From assembly GCA_022710165.1 (NCBI GenBank), contig JAKLHL010000047.1, positions 1-10,043 of the forward strand: a DNA stretch of 10,043 bases. The letters run 5' to 3'. The position numbers and the translations under genes are program-made. This DNA comes from Bdellovibrionales bacterium. GTDB taxonomy: Bacteria; Bdellovibrionota; JAFGOL01. Position 1 is the first letter of the stretch. Each line of letters begins with the position of its first letter. Below the pieces are notes generated by a model. That model had not been told where the DNA came from and made no database searches. It worked only from the letters and a program-made list of their open reading frames with translations. This document shows positions 1 through 6,165 of this stretch, in pieces.

Positions 1-53
1 TGGTGACAAGAACGGTGATTTAGCATACTAAGAAAAGACCCGCAATATATTTT

Positions 54-905
54 CTAAGAAACCTTCATCCTTGCGCAAATACCGGACTTTAAACTGCTGC
101 CGTTTGAGGATTGTATAAGCATTTCAAAAGACTCCACCCTGCCCCTAAAACCCTTGCTCACAGTATTCAAGGTCTTGCTAAGGTCCCTTGGGCTCATGGT
201 TTGATCGTGGCAGCTTATAACGAAAAAAGCAGGCTTGGGGCTTAGGACCAGCCCGCAAAGCTCCAAAAGTTCACCGAGGTTCTTTTTCAGCGACCAGGTC
301 TTGCCGTCCTTTCCCCTTCCGAAAGCTGGAGGGTCAAGGATAACACCGTCGTACTTGACCCCTCTTTTATATTCTCTGGTAAGAAAGGTCATCACATCGT
401 CGACTATCCATCTTATATCGTTACTTCCAAGGCCTGAAAGTTCTGCATTCTTTTTTGCCCAGGTCACCGACGTCTTTGATGCGTCCAGATGGCACACACT
501 GCTATTTGGAGCACTGGTGAACAGGGTCGAAAGGCCCGTGTAGGCAAAGCCGTTAAAGACCTTTATGGCCCTGCCCTGCTCCTTTACAGCATCCCTTATC
601 CACTTCCAGTTAGCAGCCTGTTCAGGGAATATCCCTAACTGGCCACCGCTGGATGGTTTTAATTCCACCGTCGCTGTATCTATCTTTGTAAGCCAGCCTT
701 CCTGCACCTTCACGTCATTAAAGCGCCAGTCCTTTCCATCAAATACAGCGTCGGCTTCTTCCCACACGCTGTCTGGAAGCGACCTTTTGGAAGAAGCCTG
801 CGGACAGGGTCTTTCTACGACCATGCCGGAAAAAGATTCCAGCTTCTTAAAGTCGCCGAGATCTATGAGCTCATAATTTTTATAGAAAGTATTCGTTTTT
901 TGCAT
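54..905 (-). CDS. Class I SAM-dependent methyltransferase, RlmI/RlmK-like
   Basis: The 283-residue protein has the marks of the Methyltrans_SAM group that includes the 23S rRNA cytosine methyltransferase RlmI: a GIFPEQ segment at about residues 91-96, motif I VFNGFAYTG at 116-124 (compare the family's LNxFxYTG), an acidic residue after strand 2 in HLDASK at 139-144, DD at 169-170, and motif IV LDPPAFGRG at 190-198. These make up the SAM-binding Rossmann fold and the DPP active-site loop. An RNA base as substrate is the family expectation; the sequence does not prove it. It is shorter than RlmI (near 400 aa) and I see no N-terminal PUA domain, so it may be a single-domain relative with another target. 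The ATG is preceded by AAGG three bases upstream. It is divergent from the glycosyltransferase gene, with 14 bp between start codons, and has no neighbour in the window on its own strand close enough to suggest an operon. Confidence 0.85.
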   Translation of the reverse strand: MQKTNTFYKNYELIDLGDFKKLESFSGMVVERPCPQASSKRSLPDSVWEEADAVFDGKDWRFNDVKVQEGWLTKIDTATVELKPSSGGQLGIFPEQAANWKWIRDAVKEQGRAIKVFNGFAYTGLSTLFTSAPNSSVCHLDASKTSVTWAKKNAELSGLGSNDIRWIVDDVMTFLTREYKRGVKYDGVILDPPAFGRGKDGKTWSLKKNLGELLELCGLVLSPKPAFFVISCHDQTMSPRDLSKTLNTVSKGFRGRVESFEMLIQSSNGSSLKSGICARMKVS

Positions 906-908
906 TAT

Positions 909-918
909 CCTTATAAGG
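909..918. promoter_or_regulatory. 10-bp perfect palindrome supplying ribosome-binding AAGG to both divergent genes
   Basis: CCTTATAAGG lies in the 14-bp gap between the methyltransferase start (minus) and the glycosyltransferase start (plus). Read on either strand it gives AAGG just before an ATG: three bases of spacing for the methyltransferase, only one for the glycosyltransferase, which is unusually tight. Because the gap is so small, the promoter of each gene must lie inside the other's coding region. I could not identify either promoter with confidence. The palindrome may simply be two fused ribosome-binding sites, or a small operator. Confidence 0.5.
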
Positions 919-919
919 T

Positions 920-1945
920 ATGAAAAGAATCGGGATTTTGCAAACAGCTTTTCTTGGCGACACGGTACTTATTGCTGAAATGATAGGTAAAATTAAGCAA
1001 TTGTACGGCGAAGAGGCACAAATACACATAATCCTGAGAAAAGGGATAGAGTCAATATTCGAACATGACCCAAGGATAAGCACCATAAGCATTTTTGATA
1101 AAAGGGGCAGGGAAAAAGGCTTCATAGGCCTTTTGAGGGCGATAAGAAGGGTAAGGCGCTTAAAACTGAACGTGATCTTTGCTGTTCACAGGTCGCTACG
1201 ATCCACGATAATAGCAAGACTGAGCGGGGCAAGAAAGGTAATAGGATTTAAAACAGCCTCTATGAGCTTCCTCTTCTCAAAAAGGGTGCCAAGAGAAGGC
1301 GACCACGAAGTGATAAAGAACCACAGACTGCTTGAGGCGCTGGATAAAAGGTTCATAGACATACCGCCTGAAAGATCAAAGCCATACGTCCTATACCCGC
1401 CAAAGACCACGCCCAGAAAAGACCTTTCAGACGTAGAAAGCAATAGTTTCATAGTCATAGCTCCTGGATCAAAGTGGCACACAAAAAGATGGACCCTGTC
1501 AGGCTACATAGAACTCACCAACAGAATATTAAAAAGCTACGTATACAGGGTCTTCTTGACCGGCGACAAAGATGACATCAAATATTCAGACGATATAGCT
1601 TCTGGCACGGCCTCCACAAAAAGGCTGGTAGACCTTACAGGAAAGCTCAACTTACATGAACTTTTCTATCTTTTGAGCAAGGCACGATTGGTCGTGACCA
1701 ACGACAGCGCTCCGCAACATATCGCTGTCGGCTTAGGCATACCCGTGGTGGTAATATTCGGACCGACGGTAAAAGAACTTGGGTTCTATCCATATTCCAA
1801 CAAAGCCGTCGTTGTAGAGAATAAAAGCGTAAAATGCAGGCCGTGCGGACTTCATGGTCACAAAAAATGTCCTAAAGACACACATGAGTGCATGACAGGG
1901 ATAACCCCCATAGAAGTGTTCGAGGCCATGGAAAATTTGCTTTAA
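920..1945 (+). CDS. Glycosyltransferase family 9, heptosyltransferase-like
   Basis: This 341-residue protein fits GT9, the ADP-heptose:LPS heptosyltransferase family (WaaC/WaaF/WaaQ), which adds heptose to the lipopolysaccharide core at the cytoplasmic face of the inner membrane. Seen directly: the N-terminal ILQTAFLGDTVL at residues 6-17 (first Rossmann domain, with the family GD pair at 13-14), IAPGSKWHTKRW at 180-191 (start of the second domain and donor site), VVTNDSAPQHIAVGLGIP at 258-275 (family TNDSGPMH motif) and FGPT at 280-283. A C-terminal cluster of four cysteines (307, 310, 317, 324; CRPC...C...C) is also common in this family. Length is typical. An in-frame stop lies two codons before the ATG, so no earlier start exists. 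The exact sugar and acceptor cannot be read from sequence. It ends 146 bp before the next gene without a visible terminator. Confidence 0.92.
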   Translation: MKRIGILQTAFLGDTVLIAEMIGKIKQLYGEEAQIHIILRKGIESIFEHDPRISTISIFDKRGREKGFIGLLRAIRRVRRLKLNVIFAVHRSLRSTIIARLSGARKVIGFKTASMSFLFSKRVPREGDHEVIKNHRLLEALDKRFIDIPPERSKPYVLYPPKTTPRKDLSDVESNSFIVIAPGSKWHTKRWTLSGYIELTNRILKSYVYRVFLTGDKDDIKYSDDIASGTASTKRLVDLTGKLNLHELFYLLSKARLVVTNDSAPQHIAVGLGIPVVVIFGPTVKELGFYPYSNKAVVVENKSVKCRPCGLHGHKKCPKDTHECMTGITPIEVFEAMENLL

Positions 1946-1951
1946 TTTTTT

Positions 1952-1964
1952 ACACCTGTTCAAA
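1952..1964 (+). promoter_or_regulatory. Upstream element ACACCTGTTCAAA, conserved before genes A and B
   Basis: ACACCTGTTCAAA lies seven bases after the glycosyltransferase stop codon. A copy differing at one base (ACAGCTGTTCAAA, 3676-3688) lies at the same distance after the stop of gene A, upstream of gene B. Relative to the predicted sigma-54 start sites both lie about 100-120 bp upstream, the range where sigma-54 activators usually bind. The role is inferred from this conservation alone. Confidence 0.35.
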
Positions 1965-1977
1965 AATATGCCCTGCT

Positions 1978-1989
1978 GGCCCTTTGCCA
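1978..1989 (-). promoter_or_regulatory. Inverted copy of TGGCAAAGG-type element upstream of gene A
   Basis: On the minus strand this reads TGGCAAAGGGCC. A related stretch, TGGCAAAGGCC, lies on the plus strand at 3697-3707 in the equivalent place before gene B. Both are about 75-100 bp upstream of the predicted sigma-54 transcription starts, so they could be activator binding sites. The sequence is short and chance remains possible. Confidence 0.25.
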
Positions 1990-2036
1990 TAAATTGTAAC
2001 TTGCTGATTTAGTTAGATCTATTTTAAGAAACAGAC

Positions 2037-2052
2037 TGGCATTTTTATTGCA
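2037..2052 (+). promoter_or_regulatory. Sigma-54 (-24/-12) promoter of gene A
   Basis: TGGCATTTTTATTGCA matches the sigma-54 consensus TGGCAC-N5-TTGCA at every position but the last C of the -24 box, with exactly ten bases between the invariant GG (2038-2039) and GC (2050-2051). The predicted transcription start is near 2063, leaving a leader of about 29 nt that contains the ribosome-binding site. With one flanking base on the left and two on the right, 18 of 19 bases are identical to the promoter before gene B. Transcription from such promoters requires RpoN and an AAA+ enhancer-binding activator; neither is encoded in the window. Confidence 0.8.
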
Positions 2053-2081
2053 TGCCTTTTATCTGGTTATTAAATACTAAC

Positions 2082-2086
2082 GGGAG
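2082..2086 (+). promoter_or_regulatory. Ribosome-binding site of gene A
   Basis: GGGAG lies five bases before the ATG at 2092. It supports that start, which is also the one giving a complete signal peptide and a short leader from the sigma-54 promoter. Confidence 0.6.
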
Positions 2087-2091
2087 TCCTC

Positions 2092-3669
2092 ATGCTTCGT
2101 TCCCTTGCTATAAAGATCCTGATGATCATCTCTCTCATGACATCAAGCCTTTGCCTGAACGCACATGGCCCTGATGATCCTATCGATATAAATTCCCTCA
2201 TAAAAATAGTCTATGGATCACTTAAAGAACAAGGCGTGAACTGCAAGATAATCGAAAGAAAAGAAAAAGGAAATAACGGCGTAGAGACCATACCACTGAT
2301 ACTCATATCGACCAGCGGAGAGCATTATCTAAACAAGCTGTCTAGGTCCATGAGCAGGCTTGGGATAGAGATAACCTTTGACATTGACCAGCTGCTCACG
2401 ACTAACAGCAAGGCCGTGTTCTCATGGGGAGAGGACAATGCCCTCATAACAAGGATAAACCTTAGCACCTCGTTCATTGAGTCGATGGGAAGCGATGACA
2501 AAGCATCATTAAGGCACGAGACCAGGCACTTTTTGTTCCATGTACTTAGGATCTTTGGCTATGACAGCATATACTCCGGTTGGATAGAGGATAACAGCAA
2601 CAGCGAGTATTATAAAAAGTCTTTCTACCTTGAAGAGATACCGATAAATATAGAGGACCTATATACGCACGCAAAAAAACTTGAGGTCAGCGAAAAGGTT
2701 ATCAGCTACTCAAAGACCATCGATCGGCTTATAGGAAGATCACTGAACGTGATCGAAATAATTTCGGACATGAAAGGTCAGGCTTCTTTCTATGCCCAGG
2801 ATATCGAGGCCTGGTGCTATTACGACAACGACCTGAGGTCGTTCTTGAGGTTTCAAAAAATATACAACGAAGAAAGCAAGAACTGGGTTTATTCTTTCGC
2901 TATCAGGATAAACAATGATTTCGACTATAGCAGGAGCATCAACTACGAGCTGAATATTGCGGTGAAAGAAAAAGTAGAAGACCCTTTGGCGTTGTTCTTT
3001 AACAGAATAGAAGAACAAAAAGAGCTGCTGCTCAAATATAAAGAAGCGGCCTCAAATATAGACGAAGCAATAAAAGCCTCTGATCCTGAAAAACTATTGT
3101 CAACGACCAAGGAAATAAGGGGAATAAGTAAAGAGAGCACTTCTAGCGAACCTACAGTAAAGGACCGCTTAACAAAATGGAAGAGCCACCTAAAGAAGAA
3201 CCTTGCAAAGCTAAAGATAGAAACCACTTTTTCCGTGCCTGTAAACAACGCATACATGAAAGAATATTCAGATAATCCTGACAGCCTGTTCAAGATGCTG
3301 GCCGAGAAAGGTTTTTCACTCAGCGAAGAGGACATAGACCTCTTGTTCGGTGAAAAGGATGTAGGTGGAGAACGTCACGGCGGAATTTACAACTATTGGT
3401 CAAAGAACATCAACGAAGGGGATAACTGGATCTATGTAGCGCTTGTTGGAGCTTTGGTATATGACCTATACTACAGCGACAGGAGCATCTCTCTTACTAT
3501 ACTAAGCGCATACAAGTACGCAAAAATAATAAACACAACGGCCATGGACATAAGGGAAGAGATAACTAAAAAACAACTTTTACCAGAGACGAACATAGAT
3601 AATGTCATTATGAAAATAGATATAATAAGGGCTTCAAGCATAAAAAAGACTGACATTAAACTGCCTTAA
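2092..3669 (+). CDS. Protein A: secreted putative HExxH metallopeptidase with shared C-terminal domain
   Basis: I do not recognise the family of this 525-residue protein. Residues 1-24 look like a Sec signal peptide (basic start, hydrophobic core IKILMIISLM, likely cleavage after LNA), so it should act outside the cytoplasm. Residues about 35-195 align by eye with protein B: LKEQG-[VI]-x-C, G-[ED]-HYLNK and GED, then SLRHETRHFL holding HETRH (142-146, coded at 2515-2529), a match to the HExxH zinc-protease signature, then GYDSIY-[SA]-G and LEEIP...EDLY (180-191). E182 is a candidate third zinc ligand, 36 residues after H146. A strand-rich stretch (about 230-292) and a helical, charged stretch (295-375) follow. 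Residues about 403-516 form a domain shared with B and C. Protease activity is inferred from motif and conservation. It has its own sigma-54 promoter and stands 157 bp before its paralogue B. Confidence 0.85.
   Translation: MLRSLAIKILMIISLMTSSLCLNAHGPDDPIDINSLIKIVYGSLKEQGVNCKIIERKEKGNNGVETIPLILISTSGEHYLNKLSRSMSRLGIEITFDIDQLLTTNSKAVFSWGEDNALITRINLSTSFIESMGSDDKASLRHETRHFLFHVLRIFGYDSIYSGWIEDNSNSEYYKKSFYLEEIPINIEDLYTHAKKLEVSEKVISYSKTIDRLIGRSLNVIEIISDMKGQASFYAQDIEAWCYYDNDLRSFLRFQKIYNEESKNWVYSFAIRINNDFDYSRSINYELNIAVKEKVEDPLALFFNRIEEQKELLLKYKEAASNIDEAIKASDPEKLLSTTKEIRGISKESTSSEPTVKDRLTKWKSHLKKNLAKLKIETTFSVPVNNAYMKEYSDNPDSLFKMLAEKGFSLSEEDIDLLFGEKDVGGERHGGIYNYWSKNINEGDNWIYVALVGALVYDLYYSDRSISLTILSAYKYAKIINTTAMDIREEITKKQLLPETNIDNVIMKIDIIRASSIKKTDIKLP
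3298..3639 (+). other. Shared C-terminal domain, copy 1 (protein A residues ~403-516)
   Basis: This part of protein A carries DLLFGEKD, then G-x-R-x-GG, then NEGDN, Y-x-AL-x-G, and SDRSI, in the same order and spacing as the ends of proteins B and C. It is predicted mostly helical after the GG motif. I do not recognise it as a known domain. Candidate roles are binding, anchoring or export sorting; nothing in the sequence decides between them. Confidence 0.8.
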
Positions 3670-3675
3670 ATATTA

Positions 3676-3688
3676 ACAGCTGTTCAAA
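3676..3688 (+). promoter_or_regulatory. Upstream element ACAGCTGTTCAAA before gene B
   Basis: Second copy of the element at 1952-1964 (12 of 13 bases). Here its left part lies within a perfect 10-bp palindrome, AACAGCTGTT (3675-3684), suited to a dimeric DNA-binding protein. It sits about 110-120 bp upstream of the predicted sigma-54 start of gene B. Confidence 0.35.
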
Positions 3689-3696
3689 TACCATAC

Positions 3697-3712
3697 TGGC
3701 AAAGGCCTTGCC
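3697..3712 (+). promoter_or_regulatory. Second sigma-54-like site or inverted repeat upstream of gene B
   Basis: TGGCAAAGGCCTTGCC keeps the TGGCA box, the TTGC box and the exact GG-N10-GC spacing of a sigma-54 promoter. It is also an inverted repeat (GGCAA...TTGCC around AGGCC), so it could be an activator or IHF-like operator instead. The better -24/-12 match 75 bp downstream is the more likely promoter. Confidence 0.35.
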
Positions 3713-3771
3713 CAAACCACTTTACAAACATAAGTTATTGATATAATTGTGTTTTTTTGGACGTGACATGC

Positions 3772-3787
3772 TGGCATTTTAATTGCA
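3772..3787 (+). promoter_or_regulatory. Sigma-54 (-24/-12) promoter of gene B
   Basis: TGGCATTTTAATTGCA has the full TGGCA and TTGCA boxes with GG (3773-3774) and GC (3785-3786) separated by ten bases. The predicted start is near 3798, giving a leader of about 29 nt, the same as for gene A. Flanking sequence between the two genes has diverged much more than this box, which argues that the promoter is under selection. Confidence 0.8.
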
Positions 3788-3813
3788 TGAAATTTAGGGT
3801 CGTTTTATAAACC

Positions 3814-3820
3814 AAGGGGG
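3814..3820 (+). promoter_or_regulatory. Ribosome-binding site of gene B
   Basis: AAGGGGG lies six bases before the ATG at 3827 and fixes that start, which opens directly into a signal peptide. Confidence 0.6.
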
Positions 3821-3826
3821 CTTTGC

Positions 3827-6061
3827 ATGCCTTTTTCTGTGATCGTGCGCCTTTTATTATTGCTCTCACTAATATCACCTTTTGCGGACCTTTGCGCACA
3901 GAACAAGGGATTGATAGCATCAAAACTCCTTGATGAGGCAGAGAACGATCCAAAAAGCAGGGCTAACGTAACCAAGCTCAACACAGCCATCGCATACTTC
4001 TCTGATGTGCTCAAAGAACAGGGAATAGACTGCAGCATAAACAACGAAATAGTAAATATAGAGGACGAAGAAGCTTCTGTTCCTTTCATTGTCATTTCTC
4101 CGGACGGAGATCACTACCTTAACAAGTTCGCCGCGACCATGAATGAACTTAAAGTAGACCTTGTGTTCCACCCTTATTCATTGATAGACAACGAAGCTGC
4201 AGCCATGTTCGAACCAGGCGAGGACAAAGGCACCAGAAGCAGAATGGTAATAAGCAGGGAATTCATCGAGGAATATGGTGGCTCAGATAAAATGTCAATA
4301 AAGCACGAGATGAGGCACTTCCTCTCTTATATACTTGCTGTAATGGGCTATGACTCAATATACGCCGGAGAGATAAGGTTCAAAGTAGAGAGGCTGGACA
4401 ACAAGGCCTATAAGGCTGGTTTTGTACTTGATGAGCTCCCAGCGTGGAGCGAGGATATCTATGAATCTGCTAGAAGGTTCAATGCCTCTTTCAAAAAACT
4501 ATATCTTGGTTTCCACCCAGAGATAGGCACAATAGCGTCTGAGCTAAGGACTTATCTAAATAATAACGCTGCCTATAGTGCCCTTGATGCCGTAGAGACC
4601 AAAAAACAAATAATGAACTTCATATATTTCTATGCTGACGGCATAGATAACACTGAAGGCAGGATAAGCAAACTCGACGATCTGCTTAATTACTTCTACC
4701 TGCCTCAGGATAAAAATAAAAAAGACCTAATGAGAGAAAAGATACTTGCCCTTGCGAACAGGGACCTTATGTTTGAAACTGAAGAAGAAATAAAGAACAA
4801 CCCATCAGCGACTTACTATGACCCCATTGCCCTGGGCAAGAGGCTCTCTGACATTGATTTTATACTTCGATCTATATCATCCTCGTCTAATATAATGGAC
4901 AAACTTTCAAGTTCCATAGAGAGCAGCTTAAACTCCATACTCTCCAGAAAAGGGACCCTTAGCTACACGACAAAGACTAAACCAGGCTACAAACTCTCAA
5001 TAAAATATACAACAGGCATGATCATAAATTACAAGTGGAGCAACAACAGCATTACCAATAAAAAGGTCCACCTGTTCGAGGTGGAAGGTGCCAACAACAT
5101 AAGCTCATACAAGGTCAAGATAACCGCCAGGGACGAGAATGAGGACCTGAAAGAGGTGCTTTTCAAAAGGGTCGAAGAACAAATTGCGATCTCAAAGATA
5201 TACAACGAAAAGAACCAGAAGATCCTGAGTGAAGCAAAAAGTTATATTGATGCTATAACCCCTTCTGAGGATAAAAATCTTAGCCCAAAGGAACTTGCCC
5301 TGCTGATGAAAGAAAAAATGCCGCAGATCCTGGAGATGACAAAGGAGCTCAGCGATATAAACAAGGACTCATTCTCTAACGATATAGACCTAAAGGAAGT
5401 GATCCCTGTCTGGAGAAAATACATTGAAAGCCTGGAGCCAAAAGAGAGCACTGCAAAGAAAGTGACAAAAGTAAAAAAGAACACCAAGGTTAACAAACCA
5501 AAGAACAATAACGACGATGACACGCAGTTTTGCGAAGTAGACTTTAGCAATCCAAAAAAAGTTAATGTCTTTAACAAAGTGCTTAAAACGAACAAAAATA
5601 CTGCACCGGCTGTGATGCTCGAACTTAGCGCATACCTTGGCGGGTCCACGGCAAGCTACGAAGAGCAGGTAGACCTTCTATTGAAAAATATCGCCGAAAA
5701 TGACCTCAAACTTGGCGATGCTGAGCTAGACCTTTTATTCGGGAAAAAAGATGAAATGGGAGAAAGAGCAGGAGGTCTTATCGACCTTTGGATGGACGCA
5801 CCTGATGAAGGGAACAATCGTTATTACATAGCCCTTGCAGGAGCCTCCGCATATGGTGATCACTCATCAGAAAGGTCAATTGCAAGGTCAGTAACAAGGG
5901 CCTACAGTATCTCCGGACTTATAAACTTACCATCAGCAGACATAGTTTATGAGCTCCAAACAAAGGACCTGGTCCCTATGAACATAGACAAGGACCTAAT
6001 GATAAGAAGGATAGATGCAATAAAGCTTGTAAGCCCCAAAACCCGCTCTGTATCTAGGTAA
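3827..6061 (+). CDS. Protein B: larger secreted HExxH paralogue of protein A
   Basis: This 744-residue protein is a paralogue of A of no family I recognise. Residues 1-24 are a probable signal peptide (hydrophobic VIVRLLLLLSLIS, cleavage likely after DLCA). The N-terminal domain (about 55-215) shares with A: LKEQGIDC, GDHYLNK, GED, SIKHEMRHFL with HEMRH at 160-164 (coded at 4304-4318), GYDSIYAG, and LDELP...EDIY (201-212). E203, 39 residues after H164, matches E182 of A as possible third zinc ligand. About 110-120 extra, mainly helical residues (roughly 222-335) are absent from A. A strand-rich part (373-435) and a helical part (LFKRVEEQ, 445-535) again match A. A lysine/asparagine-rich linker (about 538-563) leads to a further helical part and the shared C-terminal domain (622-737). 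Peptidase activity is inferred. It has its own sigma-54 promoter; gene C follows after 104 bp and may be co-transcribed. Confidence 0.85.
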   Translation: MPFSVIVRLLLLLSLISPFADLCAQNKGLIASKLLDEAENDPKSRANVTKLNTAIAYFSDVLKEQGIDCSINNEIVNIEDEEASVPFIVISPDGDHYLNKFAATMNELKVDLVFHPYSLIDNEAAAMFEPGEDKGTRSRMVISREFIEEYGGSDKMSIKHEMRHFLSYILAVMGYDSIYAGEIRFKVERLDNKAYKAGFVLDELPAWSEDIYESARRFNASFKKLYLGFHPEIGTIASELRTYLNNNAAYSALDAVETKKQIMNFIYFYADGIDNTEGRISKLDDLLNYFYLPQDKNKKDLMREKILALANRDLMFETEEEIKNNPSATYYDPIALGKRLSDIDFILRSISSSSNIMDKLSSSIESSLNSILSRKGTLSYTTKTKPGYKLSIKYTTGMIINYKWSNNSITNKKVHLFEVEGANNISSYKVKITARDENEDLKEVLFKRVEEQIAISKIYNEKNQKILSEAKSYIDAITPSEDKNLSPKELALLMKEKMPQILEMTKELSDINKDSFSNDIDLKEVIPVWRKYIESLEPKESTAKKVTKVKKNTKVNKPKNNNDDDTQFCEVDFSNPKKVNVFNKVLKTNKNTAPAVMLELSAYLGGSTASYEEQVDLLLKNIAENDLKLGDAELDLLFGKKDEMGERAGGLIDLWMDAPDEGNNRYYIALAGASAYGDHSSERSIARSVTRAYSISGLINLPSADIVYELQTKDLVPMNIDKDLMIRRIDAIKLVSPKTRSVSR
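5690..6037 (+). other. Shared C-terminal domain, copy 2 (protein B residues ~622-737)
   Basis: Carries LDLLFGKKD, GERAGG, DEGNN, Y-x-ALAGASAY and SERSI, followed by a helix resembling AYSISGLI. It is the clearest copy of the motif set shared with A and C and lies after a low-complexity lysine-rich linker, as expected for an independently folding module. Confidence 0.8.
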
Positions 6062-6111
6062 TAAAGACCCCTTGAAAAAAATATATTTAAATGACGTTTT
6101 AACTTGAATTT

Positions 6112-6124
6112 TTTACAAACATAA
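6112..6124 (+). repeat. 13-bp direct repeat TTTACAAACATAA (second copy)
   Basis: TTTACAAACATAA at 6112-6124, upstream of gene C, is identical to 3721-3733 upstream of gene B. In the gene B region it is followed by TATAAT (3742-3747), 15 bases after a TTTACA box, so it might be a -35-like part of a sigma-70 promoter. No good -10 box follows it here. Being AT-rich and short, it may be a remnant of duplication with no function. Confidence 0.35.
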
Positions 6125-6149
6125 TGCTAAAACCAATTTTAATATCAAT

Positions 6150-6157
6150 AGGGAGGG
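6150..6157 (+). promoter_or_regulatory. Ribosome-binding site that sets the start of gene C
   Basis: AGGGAGGG lies eight bases before the ATG at 6166. The upstream in-frame ATG at 6124 has no such site, and starting there would put 14 extra residues before the signal peptide. This favours 6166. Confidence 0.7.
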
Positions 6158-6165
6158 CCCCCTTC

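Noticed and set aside
1..31. Possible C-terminal tail of an upstream plus-strand gene (frame ending GDKNGDLAY then TAA at 29-31)
   Set aside because: Only nine codons are visible; no family can be judged and another frame is also open for a few codons before a stop, so it is not annotated.
235..876. Open frames on the plus strand opposite the methyltransferase, and similar antisense frames opposite the other genes
   Set aside because: They overlap well-supported genes entirely, lack family motifs and ribosome-binding sites, and have composition typical of out-of-frame translation.
1991..2030. Sigma-70 promoter upstream of gene A (TTGTAA / TTGCTG boxes)
   Set aside because: No acceptable -10 box occurs at normal spacing; the sigma-54 match is far stronger.
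2143..2160. Lipoprotein signal (Cys 21) in protein A
   Set aside because: The residues before the Cys are Ser-Ser-Leu, which does not fit a lipobox; a normal signal peptide is more likely.
3670..3720. Intrinsic terminator after gene A using the GGCAA...TTGCC inverted repeat
   Set aside because: The stem is short and no T-run follows on the plus strand; regulatory use is more plausible.
6124..6165. Earlier in-frame ATG at 6124 as start of gene C
   Set aside because: No ribosome-binding site precedes it, and it would add 14 residues ahead of a well-formed signal peptide; ATG 6166 has AGGGAGGG at good spacing.
6062..6165. Sigma-54 promoter for gene C
   Set aside because: The nearest resemblance (TGACG...TTGAA around 6092-6108) lacks the invariant GG and GC and has the wrong spacing.
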